Origin: Deltaproteobacteria bacterium
GTDB taxonomy: Bacteria > Desulfobacterota > Dissulfuribacteria > Dissulfuribacterales > QOAL01
Direction of reading: 5' to 3'
DNA: 7,282 nt
NCBI GenBank assembly: GCA_027068235.1
Contig: JAMOUE010000293.1
Span: 1 to 7,282 of the forward strand
Shown here: positions 5,831 to 7,282 of the stretch, one piece after another
How the letters are laid out: each line of letters begins with the position of its first letter
Numbering within the stretch: position 1 is the first letter of the stretch
The notes under the pieces: model-generated
Database searches by the model: none
Told to the model about the DNA's origin: nothing
Seen by the model: only the letters and a program-made list of their open reading frames with translations
Position numbers and translations under genes: made by a program

Positions 5831-7282
5831 AAACTGGCAGAAAGCGGCGTTATCAAAAAACGCTGGCATGGTAGACGCTCTGTAGCAGTTGTCTTTCCAG
5901 ATTCTTACGGCCTTGGAATGGCCAATTTGGGGTTTCAGCGTATTTACGAATTGCTGAATCAAAACGAAGACATTGTTGCAGAGCGTTTTTTTTGTAATAA
6001 AACTCCAACCGATACACGTTCCCTTGAGTCCAACAGACATCTTAGCGAATTCGATATAATTCTTTTGTCTGTAAGCTTTGAAATGAGCTATTTGAATATA
6101 GCTCCATTTCTCTTACATGCTGGCATTCCACTTTTTAGTAAGGATCGGACTGATGAGCATCCACTTGTAATGGCTGGCGGGGTGGCGTGCCAAATCAATC
6201 CATGTCCGGCCGAAGCTTTTGTGGACGCATTTATACTTGGTGATTTTGAGGCGATACACGCTAAATTTGAAGAGTTTGTTCTCGGTAATGAGCTGCTTTC
6301 ATCCAGTAGAGAAAATAGCCTTGCCAAGTTAGTAGAAGCCGTTGATGGAATTTATTGTCCCATCCTCAATAAAAACTCAATGGTAAGACCAGTTATACAC
6401 ACAACTTCTGTTTCTAGTGTTCCCCATACTGTTATTGTCTCGAACCGTTCTTCCTTTCCAAATACTTTTTTGTTAGAGATTACAAGAGGGTGCGGGCGAG
6501 GGTGCAGGTTTTGCGCAGCAGGTTTTGTCTATCGTCCTTCAAGGAACTGGCCTGAAGAATCTATAGAACAGACTATTTCAGATACAAAAGGTGCTAAAAA
6601 AATAGGTCTTGTAGGCCTTGAATATGCAAGTGCAAGCTTCATATCTGAGTTTTCTTCGCGTCTTCTTGACGAGGGTTATCAGTTAGGTTTTTCATCCCTG
6701 CGGGCTGATTCACTTACTGACGAGTTTGTAACTTTACTTGTAAGATCAAGGAATTTTACAGCAACCATTGCGCCTGAGGCCGGTTCAGAGAGGCTCCGTA
6801 GGGTTATCAATAAGAATTTGACTGAGGAGCAGATACTATCAGCAGCAGAAACCTTTGCCAGGGCCGGGCTTAAAAATCTTAAACTCTATTTTATGATGGG
6901 CCTTCCCTATGAAGATTATGAGGACATAGAAGAGATTGCCAGGCTTGCCATCAAGGTGCGGGAAGTGATGCTTGGGTATGCCAAGGGCAGAGGCAAGATG
7001 GGAAGTGTCATAGTATCTGTAAGCACTTTTGTACCAAAGGCATGGACTCCTTTTCAGTGGGCGGCCTTTGAAGATGTAGAAGTCCTGAAACGAAAAAGAA
7101 ACATATTAAAGAATAAGTTGGCGCGGGTTCCAAACATAAAACTCAGATTAGATTCGGTAGAAAGTGCACTATTACAGGCAGTTCTTAGCCGCGGTGACAA
7201 AAGTTTGGGCGTCTTACTCTCTACATTGGTGTCAAAGGGGTATGGGAACAAAAGGATGGTAAAGGAAATTTCACAGATTGCC
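5816..7282 (+). CDS. B12-binding-type radical SAM protein (partial, 3' end outside window)
   Basis: The frame is open without interruption for 489 codons to the window edge. Numbering from TTG 5816, residues ~20-190 form a cobalamin-binding-like Rossmann domain (SVAVVFPDSYGLGMANLGF, then FDIILLSVSFEMSY, HPLVMAGGV, DAFILGD) without the DxHxxG motif of base-off B12 binders. The radical SAM core follows: TRGCGRGCRFCAAG carries the cluster ligands C226-x3-C230-x2-C233, then APEAGSERLRR (319-329), FMMGLPYE (359-366) and VSVSTFVPKAWTPFQW (400-415). This order and the last motif fit the large uncharacterised bacterial family usually modelled as TIGR03960, some members of which carry a fused C-terminal DUF2344 domain; whether this one does cannot be seen. 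It would reductively cleave S-adenosylmethionine at a 4Fe-4S cluster on an unknown substrate. It starts about 9 nt after the preceding gene, so co-translation is likely. The exact start is uncertain. Confidence 0.85.
   Translation, partial: MTFKNKLAESGVIKKRWHGRRSVAVVFPDSYGLGMANLGFQRIYELLNQNEDIVAERFFCNKTPTDTRSLESNRHLSEFDIILLSVSFEMSYLNIAPFLLHAGIPLFSKDRTDEHPLVMAGGVACQINPCPAEAFVDAFILGDFEAIHAKFEEFVLGNELLSSSRENSLAKLVEAVDGIYCPILNKNSMVRPVIHTTSVSSVPHTVIVSNRSSFPNTFLLEITRGCGRGCRFCAAGFVYRPSRNWPEESIEQTISDTKGAKKIGLVGLEYASASFISEFSSRLLDEGYQLGFSSLRADSLTDEFVTLLVRSRNFTATIAPEAGSERLRRVINKNLTEEQILSAAETFARAGLKNLKLYFMMGLPYEDYEDIEEIARLAIKVREVMLGYAKGRGKMGSVIVSVSTFVPKAWTPFQWAAFEDVEVLKRKRNILKNKLARVPNIKLRLDSVESALLQAVLSRGDKSLGVLLSTLVSKGYGNKRMVKEISQIA

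Noticed and set aside
5986..5993. Run of eight T in the radical SAM gene as a phase-variation tract or frameshift error
   Set aside because: The frame is open and gives conserved-looking sequence on both sides, so no frameshift is needed. The tract is short for slippage-based switching.

Overview
The window looks like a chromosomal housekeeping region of a strictly anaerobic, moderately AT-rich Gram-negative bacterium. Desulfobacterota (the former deltaproteobacterial sulfate or sulfur metabolisers) is the best guess. The reasons are: a STAS-type N-terminus on an MlaE-family permease (so an outer membrane), a HisRS of the eight-cysteine type common in that group, an AspRS with non-discriminating residues, and a DRE-TIM condensing enzyme that reads like an anaerobe-type (Re)-citrate synthase. 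This assignment is inferred from protein character, not from a database search.

Layout. Positions 1-455 on the minus strand hold the first 151 codons of an MlaE-like lipid-transport permease that runs off the left edge. Positions 456-852 are a divergent intergenic region of about 400 bp. It holds a plausible minus-strand promoter, a near-perfect inverted repeat, and a strong Shine-Dalgarno sequence that precedes no normal gene. From 853 to the right edge, four genes lie head to tail on the plus strand with gaps of 30, 58 and about 9 nt: hisS (853-2109), aspS (2140-3930), a 605-residue Re-citrate-synthase-like enzyme (3989-5806), and a B12-binding-type radical SAM protein (5816 to beyond 7282, incomplete). 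No transcription terminator is visible between them, so they probably form one operon.

How the genes fit together. hisS and aspS supply two aminoacyl-tRNA synthetases. The AspRS carries the residue pair linked to charging both tRNA-Asp and tRNA-Asn, which implies that the cell makes Asn-tRNA by GatCAB amidation. The third gene would condense oxaloacetate, the precursor of aspartate, with acetyl-CoA. Its most unusual feature is a C-terminal extension of about 110 residues that reads as a Cache/PDC-type ligand-binding domain. That fold is normally extracytoplasmic, but here it is fused to a soluble metabolic enzyme in place of the usual LeuA-type allosteric domain. The fourth gene is an uncharacterised radical SAM enzyme whose start is ambiguous: it lies in the same frame as the preceding gene, just past a single TAG.

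No tRNA, rRNA, CRISPR array, insertion sequence or prophage signal was seen. The strongest candidates for something undescribed are the Cache-fused condensing enzyme, the unusual gene 3/gene 4 junction, and the structured leader or intercistronic RNA ahead of hisS and of the citrate-synthase-like gene.
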